Source: Drosophila miranda
Taxonomy: Eukaryota; Arthropoda; Insecta; Diptera; Drosophilidae
Reading direction: 5' to 3'
NCBI RefSeq assembly: GCF_003369915.1
Contig: NC_046674.1
Location: 15,066,001-15,130,000, forward strand
DNA: 64,000 bases
The notes under the pieces were generated by a model, which was not told where the DNA came from, ran no database searches, and worked only from the letters and a program-made list of their open reading frames with translations. Below, one piece after another: positions 12,611-22,627 of this stretch. Every line of letters begins with the position of its first letter. The first letter of the stretch is position 1. The translations under genes and the position numbers were made by a program.

Positions 12611-13273
12611 AGTTCCGATTTAAACAGTGTACCAATAATTATTTCTAATGGAGCCACTTTAAGGATATGAATTTTACCAGAAAGGATCTGTAATTAAAAT
12701 GAGTTTCACCTAATTTCAATGCACATTTTCTTTATATTTAATTTAAGAAATTTGCTCAAAAATATGAAATGGAGAGTACCAATATTAATTTCGAAATTCA
12801 ATTCAGTAACGATAAGAGGACTTTATTGGTATAAAAACGGAAGGGGACCATTTATTGAATTGCCTTTATTGGACGTCTAGTTTTTGTGAAACCTTATAAA
12901 GTAGGAAATGATTCCGGTCCAAAATATTTGAGGATGCTATAATGTAACCTCTTTATAAGGGTACAGGTCGGGGCTTTTCCGTTTAGATCCTAAACAGTAC
13001 AGGCACAGGCACATGTACTGTGATCATTAATTATAAAGAACAAAACGAATTAAAGCATATATCTATTCCTATACAACTGGATCCCTCCCAAGAGTCTCAA
13101 AGTGATACAGAAACTTACATCTACATATCTACAATATATAGCTACATCATACCGATTCCACATTATTTATCAATGGATTTCTCATTTCAGTCGCCCGGTG
13201 TTCAAAGACGAAGACATCCAATCTCCCCCGAATCCGCAGAGAGATCGGCTGAGAGCCGAGAAACGAGTGAAAA

Positions 13274-15005
13274 ATGAATTTCACACCCTTCGGGAACAAT
13301 TTCCCCGGCAATATCCCTGGGCTGCCCCAATTCACAACCAGCACGGCGCCCCTCGTCTCGTCACTGACCGCCGCGGTGGCCGATGTGACGGTGACGGCCA
13401 CCAATAACCCGCAGCAGCAGCAGCAGCAGCAGCAGGATGCAGGCGGCGGGAGCACACGCTACCAGCAGCAACAGGCCGCCACTACAGTGGGCATGACGCA
13501 CTTCAGCCAGCCGAGCATGGCGGCGGGGCAGAGCGGGGGCGGCAGCAGCAGCAAGTTCCGCAGCGGTCAGGAGGAGGGCATGCAGGGCGACAAGTACAAC
13601 GGCCACCTGGTGTCCACCGCGCAGCAGCAGCAGCAGCCGCAGTATGCCACAGTCGCATATGCCAGTGCGACGGCAACGAGCGGCGCCTCCGATGCCCTCC
13701 AGGCGGGAACCTCCGGCCAGGCACAGCAGCAGCAACAACAGCAACAGATGCAGCAGCAACAGGTGGCCGCGCCGCAGGAACTCACCCAGGATCTGTGCAA
13801 CGCCATCCTGCAGCAGCAAGGTGAGTCCCTCCTCAGCCAGGATCCCCATCTTTGTGTCCCTCGACAATAGTGCTAATCGTCATCCTAAATTTCAGTGCTC
13901 CAGAACACCTCCTGGCAGACGCTCACGCCGGGCACCACCGTCGCCGACTACCTCTCTCATCTTCCGGCCAACACGCTGCCCCTGTCGCTGCACCATTTCC
14001 TCAAGTACTCGGCGGAGACGATAAAGAAGGAGAACCAGCAGAACGTGGTGAGTGGCTACGAGCTGTGCCGTGACTGGGCCAACTCTACTAATCGATGGCT
14101 TTTCATGGCAGGTGCTGCAGGTTCAAACGGGACCAGCCATAGGGATCAACACCATTGGCACCACAACCATCAGCATACCTCAGCAGGACCAGTTGACGCT
14201 GCAGCAGCAGCAGACGACGTTGCAGGTTCAGGCACAGGCACAGGCGCAGACACAGGCGGCAGTGGCATCTACGTCTGCGGCGACAGGCGTCGCCACAAGC
14301 ACCACAAAGAAGAAGAAGCGCAAAAAGCGAAGCAAGGACCGCAAGCCGAAGCTGCGTCCGGGCGAGATCCGTCTTGGAACGGCCCTGGACGGCAGTCCGT
14401 TGTACATGTGCCCCGAGTGTCATGTGGCCTATCCGGAGCCGGAGCTGCTCGAGGTGCACCTGGTGGGCCACAACCTGGAGAAGCGGTACGTGTGCGACGT
14501 GTGCCAGGCGTCGCTGAAGCGCAAGGACCACCTCACACGCCACAAGCAGTCGCACAACCCGGAGCGCCCCTACATCTGCACCGTCTGTCTCAAGGCCTTC
14601 AAGCGCAAGGAGCAACTCAGCCTGCACTTTGTCATCCACTCGGGCGAGAAACGGCACCAGTGTCAGGAGTGCGGCAAGGGTTTCTACCGCAAGGACCACC
14701 TCCGCAAGCACACCCGCTCCCACATCGCCCGCCGTGTGAAGGCCGAGCTGAACAGCCACGTGCGGCGGGAGAACGGCACCAGCATGCTCCAGCCGGTGGT
14801 GACAGAGGCGACCACCGCGGCGCTACAGCACGCCAATCAGCTGGCCAGCCAGCAGCAGCAGTTGCAGCAGCAGCAGCAACAGCAGCAACAGCAGCAGCAG
14901 CAGCAGCAACACCACATCGTGATCACCCAGCAGCAGCAACAGGCGACGCAGGTGCAGCAGGTCCAGGCCCAGGGGCAGCAGCAACAGCAGCAGATGCTAA
15001 ATTAG
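13274..15005 (+). CDS. PolyQ C2H2 zinc-finger transcription factor
   Basis: Coding exons are 13274-13820, 13896-14047 and 14112-15005, with GTGAGT donors and TTCAG/GGCAG acceptors. They join in frame to 530 residues. Residues 1-182 are Gln/Ala/Ser-rich with CAG/CAA tracts. The second exon gives a hydrophobic, non-repetitive block (about 183-233), perhaps an interaction surface. A basic KKKKRKKRSKDRK nuclear signal follows. Four C2H2 fingers start at Cys 333, 361, 389 and 417, exactly 28 residues apart with TGEKP-like linkers (HNPERPY, HSGEKRH), so they form one DNA-binding array. The C-terminus (about 465-530) is polyQ. It is presumably nuclear and sequence-specific. ATG 13274 follows an acceptor at 13190. 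I cannot name the gene with confidence; a CG7368-like identity is a guess. Confidence 0.9.
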
Positions 15006-15376
15006 CCAAATGATTTTTGTAAAGTCAGTTAAGCAAAATTCGATTCCGCCTCTCAGCCGGCCGCCAGTCCCAAACGGCTGGCGGCTGGCCCAAACGCAAC
15101 TCTCTCGGTCCACACAATTTAATTGACTCCGCAAATCGGATAGAACACACTGGAGAATATCGTTGACGATATCAGCAGGTTCGCTAGCAAATATCCCGGG
15201 AGCTTCCACATGGAAACTCCCAACGCTGTACAATTTTAATGGTAAGCCGCCCCCCACCAGCCAGACCCCGACGACAGTTGGGACCGTCTCCGAATCTACA
15301 CGCACAAATCGGGACTACATTCTTCTATTTGGAACTTGTAATCAAAGTTCAGAATTCTTTGCTAACCTAAAATCCT

Positions 15377-15382
15377 AATAAA
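15377..15382 (+). terminator. Poly(A) signal of the zinc-finger gene
   Basis: A consensus AATAAA lies 372 bp after the stop codon, followed by T-rich sequence. No other canonical hexamer lies closer. Confidence 0.6.
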
Positions 15383-17197
15383 ATCGTTAAAAATCAGGCC
15401 TAATTCTATTAAGAACTGGATCCTAAGCTCGTAATGATCTTTCAAAATGCGTTACCTTTCCAAAATCCCATCCCATATTTCCGCAATCAGTTCTTAAGCT
15501 TAAAACAGTTTCCTTCCAAAAGTATTTGCCTATCTATCTTTACTATTCAAAATCGAAAATCATAGGACGATAGAGAGAGCTATCTATCTATCATCTAGGA
15601 GTGGTGTCGGTCCCAGGCCTCTGTCTGCCCCAAAAAACATTCCATAGAATACATACTTTAAGAGAACTGTGCAAAGGAATAATAGTTTTGTAAGCGATGT
15701 ATTTTAGTGAAAGGTATTTTTTTACAAACAGAACCCGTATCGTATGGTATGCAATGCACATGCCTGTACGATTACGTGAACACATGATTGTAAAATGCAG
15801 GCGCACTACATACATACGTATATGTATATTTATATATCCGCGTATATAATGTATATAATGTAAACGATTGCAATTTAGATTTACACTTGCATCTAGGTAC
15901 GGATCAGAATCAGATATTTGAATTGAATGTATGTACGTTTCACTTTTGCTACACCGATAAAAGAGCCACAAAACAAGTGTAAAAATGTAGTAAACAATAT
16001 AATTTGATCTTAAACTTGTCGGAATTTGTTCATTCTATACTATGGTGTGTGCTTATACCGGATACTCAAAGAGTATAGGGGTATATTGGTGGAATATTTG
16101 TGGTGGAATTGGATGTTTCAAACACCCAGAGGAAGCGAATATAATTGGACGTTGATATGCAATGACTGCACCATCAAGTGGCCCATGCGACGCCAAGCCG
16201 AAGCCTATTACGGTCGGATCCCTGGCAGTGACGACTGAAAGAGCACTGCCTTTTGACTGCCCTCAAAATACAAATACTAATTACGAGAAAGGTATGCTAG
16301 TATTAGTAAATTAAAAAGAGGAAGTGTTGAGGGAAATATATTCCGAGCGTAAGACCCTAAACGGTTCATGCAATACATCTATTCGATCTAAAAAGCGGAA
16401 GGGACAACGTTATATACATAGTTTCTAAAGCATCTAATAGGAATCGTGAAGTTTATGTGGCTCAACAAGTCAGTCTCGATGAGTGTCTTGAGACTGCCGA
16501 ATCTAGATCAGATCGAATCATTATTATAGTCAGAAGGAATACATTAAATTTTAGTGGATGCGCAAGACCCAGCCCCGCGCTTACTCATTCTCTTCTCCCT
16601 CTCTCTTTCTTGTCCAGTGTGCGCGCTCTGACGGAAGTGAGCGAGATGGCAACTGACTGATAATCGGGTATAAACAACGTTCTCGCTCGTTTTCATATAA
16701 ATTGAGGAGATTTCCATTGCTTGGAGGCATTGAGTAATGCGAACTTTAATCCAAAACTATGAATACGATACGTCATGGGGATATGTGGATCCGCAATAAG
16801 ATGAAAGCTCCCAAGACCTGTGTAATTGTTTTCTAACGAGACCACAGGACAAGAGAGAACGACTAGCTTTGATAAGTTCTCTCCGTTCTTACCAACGATT
16901 GGTTCATAATGTCCCTCGGTGCTATATCGGGACTCCTAGATTAACTTTCATTGGTTGAAACTGTTTAGAAACTGATATCTTCCAATATTCCAAATATTCA
17001 AAAGCCCCATTCGCATTATACTTGATAGAGATTTCTTCTTTCATATGATCTCCGCCTAGGAGTATAGAAAACGCTCATTGCCCGCATTAATATGTGCCAA
17101 TGGTAAGCCCACAATCTCCAAACAATTGTTACAATTGCACTTTCTAGGGTTATTAACTTTATTTAGAGTACTCATCATTTATGATTATTATGCACCA
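15383..17197. other. Intergenic DNA between the zinc-finger gene and Duba
   Basis: This AT-rich sequence lies between convergent genes. Apart from an inverted DINE-1-like copy (16053-16673) I see no exon. The short open frames have no recognisable domain and biased AT composition. Confidence 0.6.
16053..16673 (-). mobile_element. DINE-1/mini-me-like element, inverted copy
   Basis: Read on the minus strand, this copy starts with TTTATACCCGATTATC, contains the GAGAAGAGAATGAGTAAGCG region also found in the 63 kb copy, and ends with TCTGGGTGTTTGAAACATCC and ACTCTTTGAGTATCCGGTAT. These correspond to the right end of the 11.7 kb copy. The ends are more diverged than in that copy, so it is older. 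It has no coding capacity. Confidence 0.6.
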
Positions 17198-17203
17198 TTT
17201 ATT
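17198..17203 (-). terminator. Candidate poly(A) signal of Duba
   Basis: AATAAA on the minus strand lies about 540 bp downstream of the Duba stop codon. It is the first canonical hexamer I found, so the 3' UTR would be about 0.55 kb. Confidence 0.4.
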
Positions 17204-17742
17204 ATATTCAATTAAGTAATTTAACACTAGCATTATGTATATTCTGTATGTCTGTATGTTTTCGTATTTTTTGAATGCCTGTTCTCGTACGAAACTAAAA
17301 TTTAATTTTAAATTATGATGTATGAATGTACGAATTACAGGTTACGCATTAATTATATTAGGGGAAACGGAGTAGGATTGAGACGCACACATTCGTGACA
17401 GAAAATCGGACAGAATTGGGAATTCGAAGCTTATCAAAATTTGTGCATCTGTACAAATCAATCTGCAGATTCGATGATGAATAATTTTGCATTGTATTGG
17501 GGTTTCTTAAAAAAAAAATTTTAATCTATACATACGTATATAGAGTATAGTGTATGCGATTGAAAAAAAGGGCATGCCCCGATTTCCTGTCCAATAAATT
17601 CATGGATTCATCAAAGATTTCAGATCGTAGATATTTACTGCGTTTGGTTTTTGGTAGGTTTTGTGTTTCGTTTTCGTTGCGAAAAGAACTCTTAAATCAC
17701 TGTACAAAGAACGACGCGTGGCGGCTGTTGTCCGTCCATCTC

Positions 17743-20561
17743 CTATGGCCCGCAGAGATACTTCCGCTTCTGGTCTTCCATATAGTCACTGGTCGACATT
17801 TGAATGGCCCGCTGAAGCATCTCGCTCTCGTTGAGCCCTGCCACAGCAAGAAGGATTTGATTATGACTCCACAGAACTGTCTGTCTGGAACTCACCATCA
17901 TTGGCAAGGGAAGCCTCAAGTAGTTCCTGGTAGATGTTCGACGACGGAGCATCCAATCGCTTTTGCGGCGAGTGTGACGACTGCTTCGATGTGCACGGCT
18001 GCTGATCAGCCTCTGGGGTGATGGCACGAGCTGCAGGAGGAACAGGATCGCGCTTGGGACTTTTGCGTGCCGGTGAATCAATAGCCTCAGTACTAAAGAT
18101 AGATAATATTACATGCACTTATTACACAGCCAAAAACACAACGATTTATGCATACACACCTATTGCCAGCAATCGATCCCTCACGAGTTTCGTGGCGGCG
18201 CTTCTTGCGCAGTGTAGTGCGGCGCTGTGACTTGGAGGCTTTGCTAGACCGCTGGGCGGCTGCAGTGCTTGGGGAGGCGTTGCCACCGCAGTGCCCCACC
18301 GAGCTGGTGCTGCTCATGTCTGTGGCGTCGCTTTCATAGCCGCCCAGGTCAACGACGTCTGGCGGCAGCTTGTGCCCAAACTGGGTGAGTGTTTTGGGCG
18401 ACATCGAAAACATTGTAGATGTGCCGGCAGCACCGCTAACGCTAGCCAGAGTTGCGGCCGCGATTTCACCGTTGCTGCTAGTGCCGCCACACGAGTGCTT
18501 GGAGGGCGAGGCGTCCGAGTCTGTGAGAGCCTCTGCCGAAGTAACTGTCGAGGATGTGGCCGAGCCGCCGGCTGTGTTGCTGCTGCGCGATCGTTGCATG
18601 TTGTCGCGACACCACTGCAAGTAGGACTCGCGTGCAATCTGCTCCTCAATGGCCTCGTTGGTGGCCTCCCAATCTGTGGTCTTCAGCTTGTCCTCGAACA
18701 TCGTCTACGATTGGGAAGTTGGCACTAAATACCGGTGGATCGACTGATCGGTTGCACAACTCACCTGCTCGATCTCCAGCTGCTCACTGAGACGCAAAGC
18801 CTCTTTAGTTTGAACCTGGGGCTTGTAGCCAGCCAAGCCCAGGCCAACGCCAACGCTGGCATTGTAGGGGTCCAAGATTGCATTGTAGTGAGAGCCACGC
18901 TGATACGATAAGCGGAGCGGGGGATAGCCAGCCTGCGATTGCTCAGAGTTGAAGATATTGATTGGGGCTGAAATACAAATATTTTAGAAAAAGGTATCTC
19001 CCCTGTAGCTGCTTTTAGCGCTCGATTTGGATAAAAGAACAACTTACTAGCCTGATAGCAGTACACTTCGACGGTGCGACTATAGATCTCCGATATGGCC
19101 TGGATCTCGATGTGATTGCCGTGAGCATCGCGAGCCCGCTTGCGCTGGATATAGCTGCTGATGTCCTCGGTGACAAACTGCCCAAAGTAATCGCGGTTCT
19201 CTTGCTGCAACAGAGAACAGATTAAGTTCGATTTCAGATAATCCAGCAGAGGGCTTCCATCATTACAATATAATCCATGGTATGCTGCCGAATCACATCG
19301 TGCATTTCCTCATCCCCGTATATCTGAAGCGAGATGGACCGAAAGAGGCATGCCCCGTCCTCTTCGACGGGCTTTAGTTCGTAGCCGTTCTCTTCCATGC
19401 ACTTGGCGAACTCCAGATCGCGACGTTGCCACTCCTCCACTGGAATCTTGCGATCCTTTGGCTGCAGATGCTCGTCACCGCTGTTGTAACCGGAAAAGGT
19501 ATCCTCCGCTATCTTCGTTAGATTGGCCGCCGCCGTGGTTGGCGGAATCTGGCCCAGTGTCGTGGGCACATTGGCACATCCCAAGCTTAGATGTTCAGGC
19601 GACTTGCGACCCACTGCTGATGGGCTGCTGCTGCCAGACGATGTGGCTAGAGGAGGACTGGTGCATTTGCTGCTAGTCACACCAGGCACGCTGCCCGGCG
19701 CCACGGCCGGATGGATGAGTTTTTCGCGCTCCAAGCGGTCGCGCTTGTGATGATGCGCATGACTGTCGTGGTGTTCGCGACGCTTCGTACGTGCGCTGCT
19801 TTAAAATAATAGAAAAATTCAATAAATTAATCAATTAATCAAGAGTATATATATGATGACTACAATGGCTGAAATTGGTACCATTGCGAATTACAAACTG
19901 ATTCAAATTTGCTATGCTAACTTGGTTCAGTCAAAGGTCCTTTAACGAACAGCCAATAACAAACAAAAGTCAAGCCTCCTTTGGTTTCTTGGTTTATGGA
20001 ACCTAAAAGGGTATATGTACGGCCTGTAAGCCGCTCCAAATCCCTGCTCTTGACTTATCCAACTGATTACATATTTTGCAGGGGCATGCTGGCATTTCAG
20101 TATAACGCCCTAGAAGTCAGGCAGGAGGCAGGGGTAGCACCTTCCTATGTATGTCTGGGGGGAGCCCACATCGCTCAACATGTGCAATTTTACATGCATG
20201 TGACAGTCACCCAAGGAATGTGGGCCGAAAACCACCACTCACCTTTTGTGTGGGCTGCAGCGGTGAGTGCGTGCCAAATCGTCGTAGACCTCGCCGCGCC
20301 TCTGAGGACTCTGCGCGATGCAAATACACAAGCATTAGTGGAAATGGAGTGGTGTGGAGTTGGGGAAGTCGCTGTCTTGAAAAGCCAAAGACTCAGACTC
20401 ACCTGGCCGTGACCATCGATGACGACATTGCGGTGCGTTTGATTAACCACTGACTGCTCGACCGGCACCTGTCCGGTTGCGTGTGCTTCCTTGTTGTCCG
20501 CATCCACGACGTTGCCAGCCACGCGTTTCGCGCTGGGTGCGCTTACTGGCTTGATCGTCAT
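17743..20561 (-). CDS. Duba: OTU-domain deubiquitinase, OTUD5/DUBA orthologue
   Basis: Eight exons join in frame to 651 residues: 20561-20403, 20310-20243, 19798-19267, 19204-19048, 18967-18765, 18704-18160, 18092-17896 and 17837-17743. It is a cysteine protease that removes ubiquitin chains. The OTU core shows the catalytic motif EEDGACLFR (Asp223, Cys226) and the closing SHYN (His332), almost matching human OTUD5 D221/C224/H334. GYNSGDEH (Ser182) matches the human activating phosphosite context GYNSEDEY. After the core come the OTUD5 signature TDWEATNEAIEEQ, a Ser-rich region, basic segments and a C-terminal UIM-like helix (LNESEMLQRAIQMS). The start MTI also matches human OTUD5. The exon 3 acceptor is a tandem NAGNAG. 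Motif 1/DRE elements upstream suggest housekeeping expression. Confidence 0.94.
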
Positions 20562-21170
20562 GGTTCTGATGCAGCTTCCCCTTCCTCTTGCTCTATTTTC
20601 GTCTTTGTTGGTAGTGTGGAAAAGTATTTATTCAGCAAAAGCGAGAAACGCAACACAAGGGCTCGACTTGAGGCTTCTCTAGGGCATAAATGACGCTGTG
20701 GCGTGTAGATGGTGCCCTGGAGCAGTGCCTCTGTGGTTGCTTTTTTATTTGCGTATTTCACGGCTGCACTGTTCTTTGTCTGAAGATGTCGTCGTAGGAA
20801 AAGAAGGCCGCCAGGGCTCTCCTTATGAAGCCTTTTTATATGTGCTGCGACTGAATTGTTTTAACCACTTGCTTGTGTTTCTGAAATGTATTGCAAATGC
20901 CACATAACATAACTATTTCATCTACAAAATAATGAAAATTTCCAGATTTTCATATTCCCTGTCTGTGTGTGCGTGAATTCGACGTGTGTGTGCGTGTGTG
21001 TCTATGCGCTGCGCTGTGATTTATGTGGCTCACTTCACCCTTTGTTGTCTGGACATCTCTTATAATTGAATGCGCGTATCTTACCGTTTCCTAGTGGTTT
21101 TTGTTTTAATTATAAAAATTTTTTAAACACATCGATTTCATGGAATTTTAGATGTTATTTATCCTGTAAC

Positions 21171-21213
21171 CAGTGTGACCGAAGATTATCGATACGCAAA
21201 TTTCAAAATATAC
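21171..21213 (-). promoter_or_regulatory. Duba promoter: Motif 1, DRE and Motif 6
   Basis: On the minus strand CGGTCACACTG (21181-21171) fits the fly Motif 1 consensus YGGTCACACTR. TATCGATA (21187-21194) is a perfect DRE, and CGGTATATTTTG just upstream fits Motif 6. This combination marks TATA-less housekeeping promoters. It lies about 600 bp upstream of the Duba ATG and points toward it. Confidence 0.7.
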
Positions 21214-21698
21214 CGTTAATATACTGACGAATTATTTGCATTCAAGTTGGCTTCTATTCCTCGTTTTTAATATTCGGTTGAATGTCTATCTAGTGATAGA
21301 CAGGTGAGACCCTCACCTGTGAACTCATAATTTTATCCGAATTTTAAATCAATTTCATATAAGAATGGTTCAATTTAAGTTGTAATCTTTATTGCATTGC
21401 TAATAAAATATGGTTTAAACAAATACTGTCAACAACATTTTCCACTAAATAAATTTCCTTACATGGTACCTACGCACTTACTACACAGTCGCTACACATT
21501 AACTACATTTTTATGTAATTACCAAAGCGACACCACAACAAGGCCGATTTCGAATAAACTTCACACTATTCTAAGTGCTCTCAGTGACTCCCCCTTCACG
21601 ATTCAGGTTGCTGACTTTTTGCGTTATTAGTGATTGACGCCAAAAACATGTGTTCAAATATTTGTGACCATAAAATGTACACAAATATCTGAAAAATG

Positions 21699-21741
21699 AT
21701 ATATAGCACCAAGACAAGACCATTTGGCTTTAGTCAGCATT
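21699..21741 (+). promoter_or_regulatory. TATA/Inr core promoter of the small secreted gene
   Basis: GATATATAGC at 21699-21708 is followed about 30 bp later by an initiator-like TCAGCA with its A at 21736. The start codon is at 21752, leaving a very short leader. The spacing is that of a focused TATA promoter. Confidence 0.6.
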
Positions 21742-21751
21742 CCAAAGAAAA

Positions 21752-21949
21752 ATGAAGCAGGCTGGTAAACTCTCTCTCTTTATTATCGCTTTGCTGATGA
21801 TGTCGATTGCATCTGCTACCTCCGGGTATACAACAACTACGGAGACGTCCATGCAACCAGCGAAGCTATCACGAATCCAATGGATAGATCTTTTACAAAT
21901 AATTCGAAACAGTACAAGCGATGGAAAAAAGTTTTACTTTTTCTTTTAG
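21752..21949 (+). CDS. Small secreted peptide (65 aa), unknown function
   Basis: A single-exon ORF encodes a clear signal peptide: a basic MKQAGK start, a hydrophobic core LSLFIIALLMMSI and a likely cleavage after SASATSG-type small residues. The mature part of about 40 residues opens with a Thr-rich patch (YTTTTETS), contains a short amphipathic segment, and ends in Lys-rich then aromatic residues (KKFYFFF). It has no cysteines. A TATA/Inr promoter lies 50 bp upstream and AATAAA 58 bp downstream (22007-22012), so the whole transcript would be about 300 nt. Its place beside a giant secreted mucin suggests a shared secretory tissue such as salivary gland, but I recognise no family. It could also be an accessory-gland or immune peptide. 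Confidence 0.7.
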   Translation: MKQAGKLSLFIIALLMMSIASATSGYTTTTETSMQPAKLSRIQWIDLLQIIRNSTSDGKKFYFFF

Positions 21950-22006
21950 ACTTCTAGAATTGCTTAGCCTATGCTGTGACAATGAATGAATTTCATCTAA
22001 AAATCG

Positions 22007-22012
22007 AATAAA
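22007..22012 (+). terminator. Poly(A) signal of the small secreted gene
   Basis: AATAAA lies 58 bp after the stop codon of the 65-codon ORF and is followed by a T-rich stretch. Confidence 0.6.
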
Positions 22013-22627
22013 ATGCTTTGCTTTTTTATTTCAAAATGAATGTACCAAAAATTCGAAGTGGAATTTGATTTGTATCTCCCATAGGCCGCATTTGATCGTT
22101 ACAAATAAAAGAGAAACAAATAAATAGACGAAAAATATTTACATATGTATGTAAGTTTATTTTTATTCCGAATTCTTGGTGCATACATACATATTTAGGT
22201 ATTTGCTTCAGTGTGTTTGCTGATTGTTAACTCGGCTTAGTGTGCACTAACTATCGATATTATTCGTGGGAGATTGGTATCTTATCTGAGATGAAGATCG
22301 AAGCCGTAAAACTGTTAAGCCGAAGCAAACGGAAGTTGTGAAATATCATACAAGTTTAAGTACATTAGGCATTTACCTCAGACGCCTCCTCCAGTCTTGG
22401 GTGCAGCAGTGTGCATTTAAGACAACATTTTGGAGCGTGTAAGGCCAGGAAACCCATTTCCCACAGCTTGACAGCCATACATTCATATTATCGCAGTGGC
22501 AAGCATATTGGCCAAAAAAAAAAAACCCAATAAGGTAATATTCAAATGCATATATATTTTACAATCGTTAAAATCAATCATTTAACTGAAAGTCTATAGT
22601 CGTACCGTGCCGAGGGCCCAACCCCAT
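22013..22627. other. Spacer between the small secreted gene and the mucin 3' end
   Basis: This AT-rich spacer has no ORF of note. It contains a palindromic DRE/BEAF-type TATCGATA at 22252-22259 away from any obvious start site, which could be a boundary or enhancer element. No canonical minus-strand AATAAA lies close to the mucin stop; AATATA near 22552-22558 is the best candidate cleavage signal. Confidence 0.45.

Larger units (their letters stand above)
5793..13190 (+). other. Long intron (inferred) with nested relics
   Basis: Between the proposed leader donor and the acceptor before the zinc-finger start codon lie 7.4 kb of mostly AT-rich or simple-sequence DNA. It contains short tandem repeats (GGCCAC-type at 6956-7003, GAC/GAT at 7774-7834, GT at 10800-10840). 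It also contains the basic ORF relic, the TIL-domain gene, the DINE-1-like element and the Tc1/mariner remnant listed separately. I see no other exon. Confidence 0.45.

Noticed and set aside
14103-14759. 218-codon Leu/Val-rich minus-strand frame
   Set aside because: Antisense of the zinc-finger exon; the plus frame has four well-spaced C2H2 fingers.
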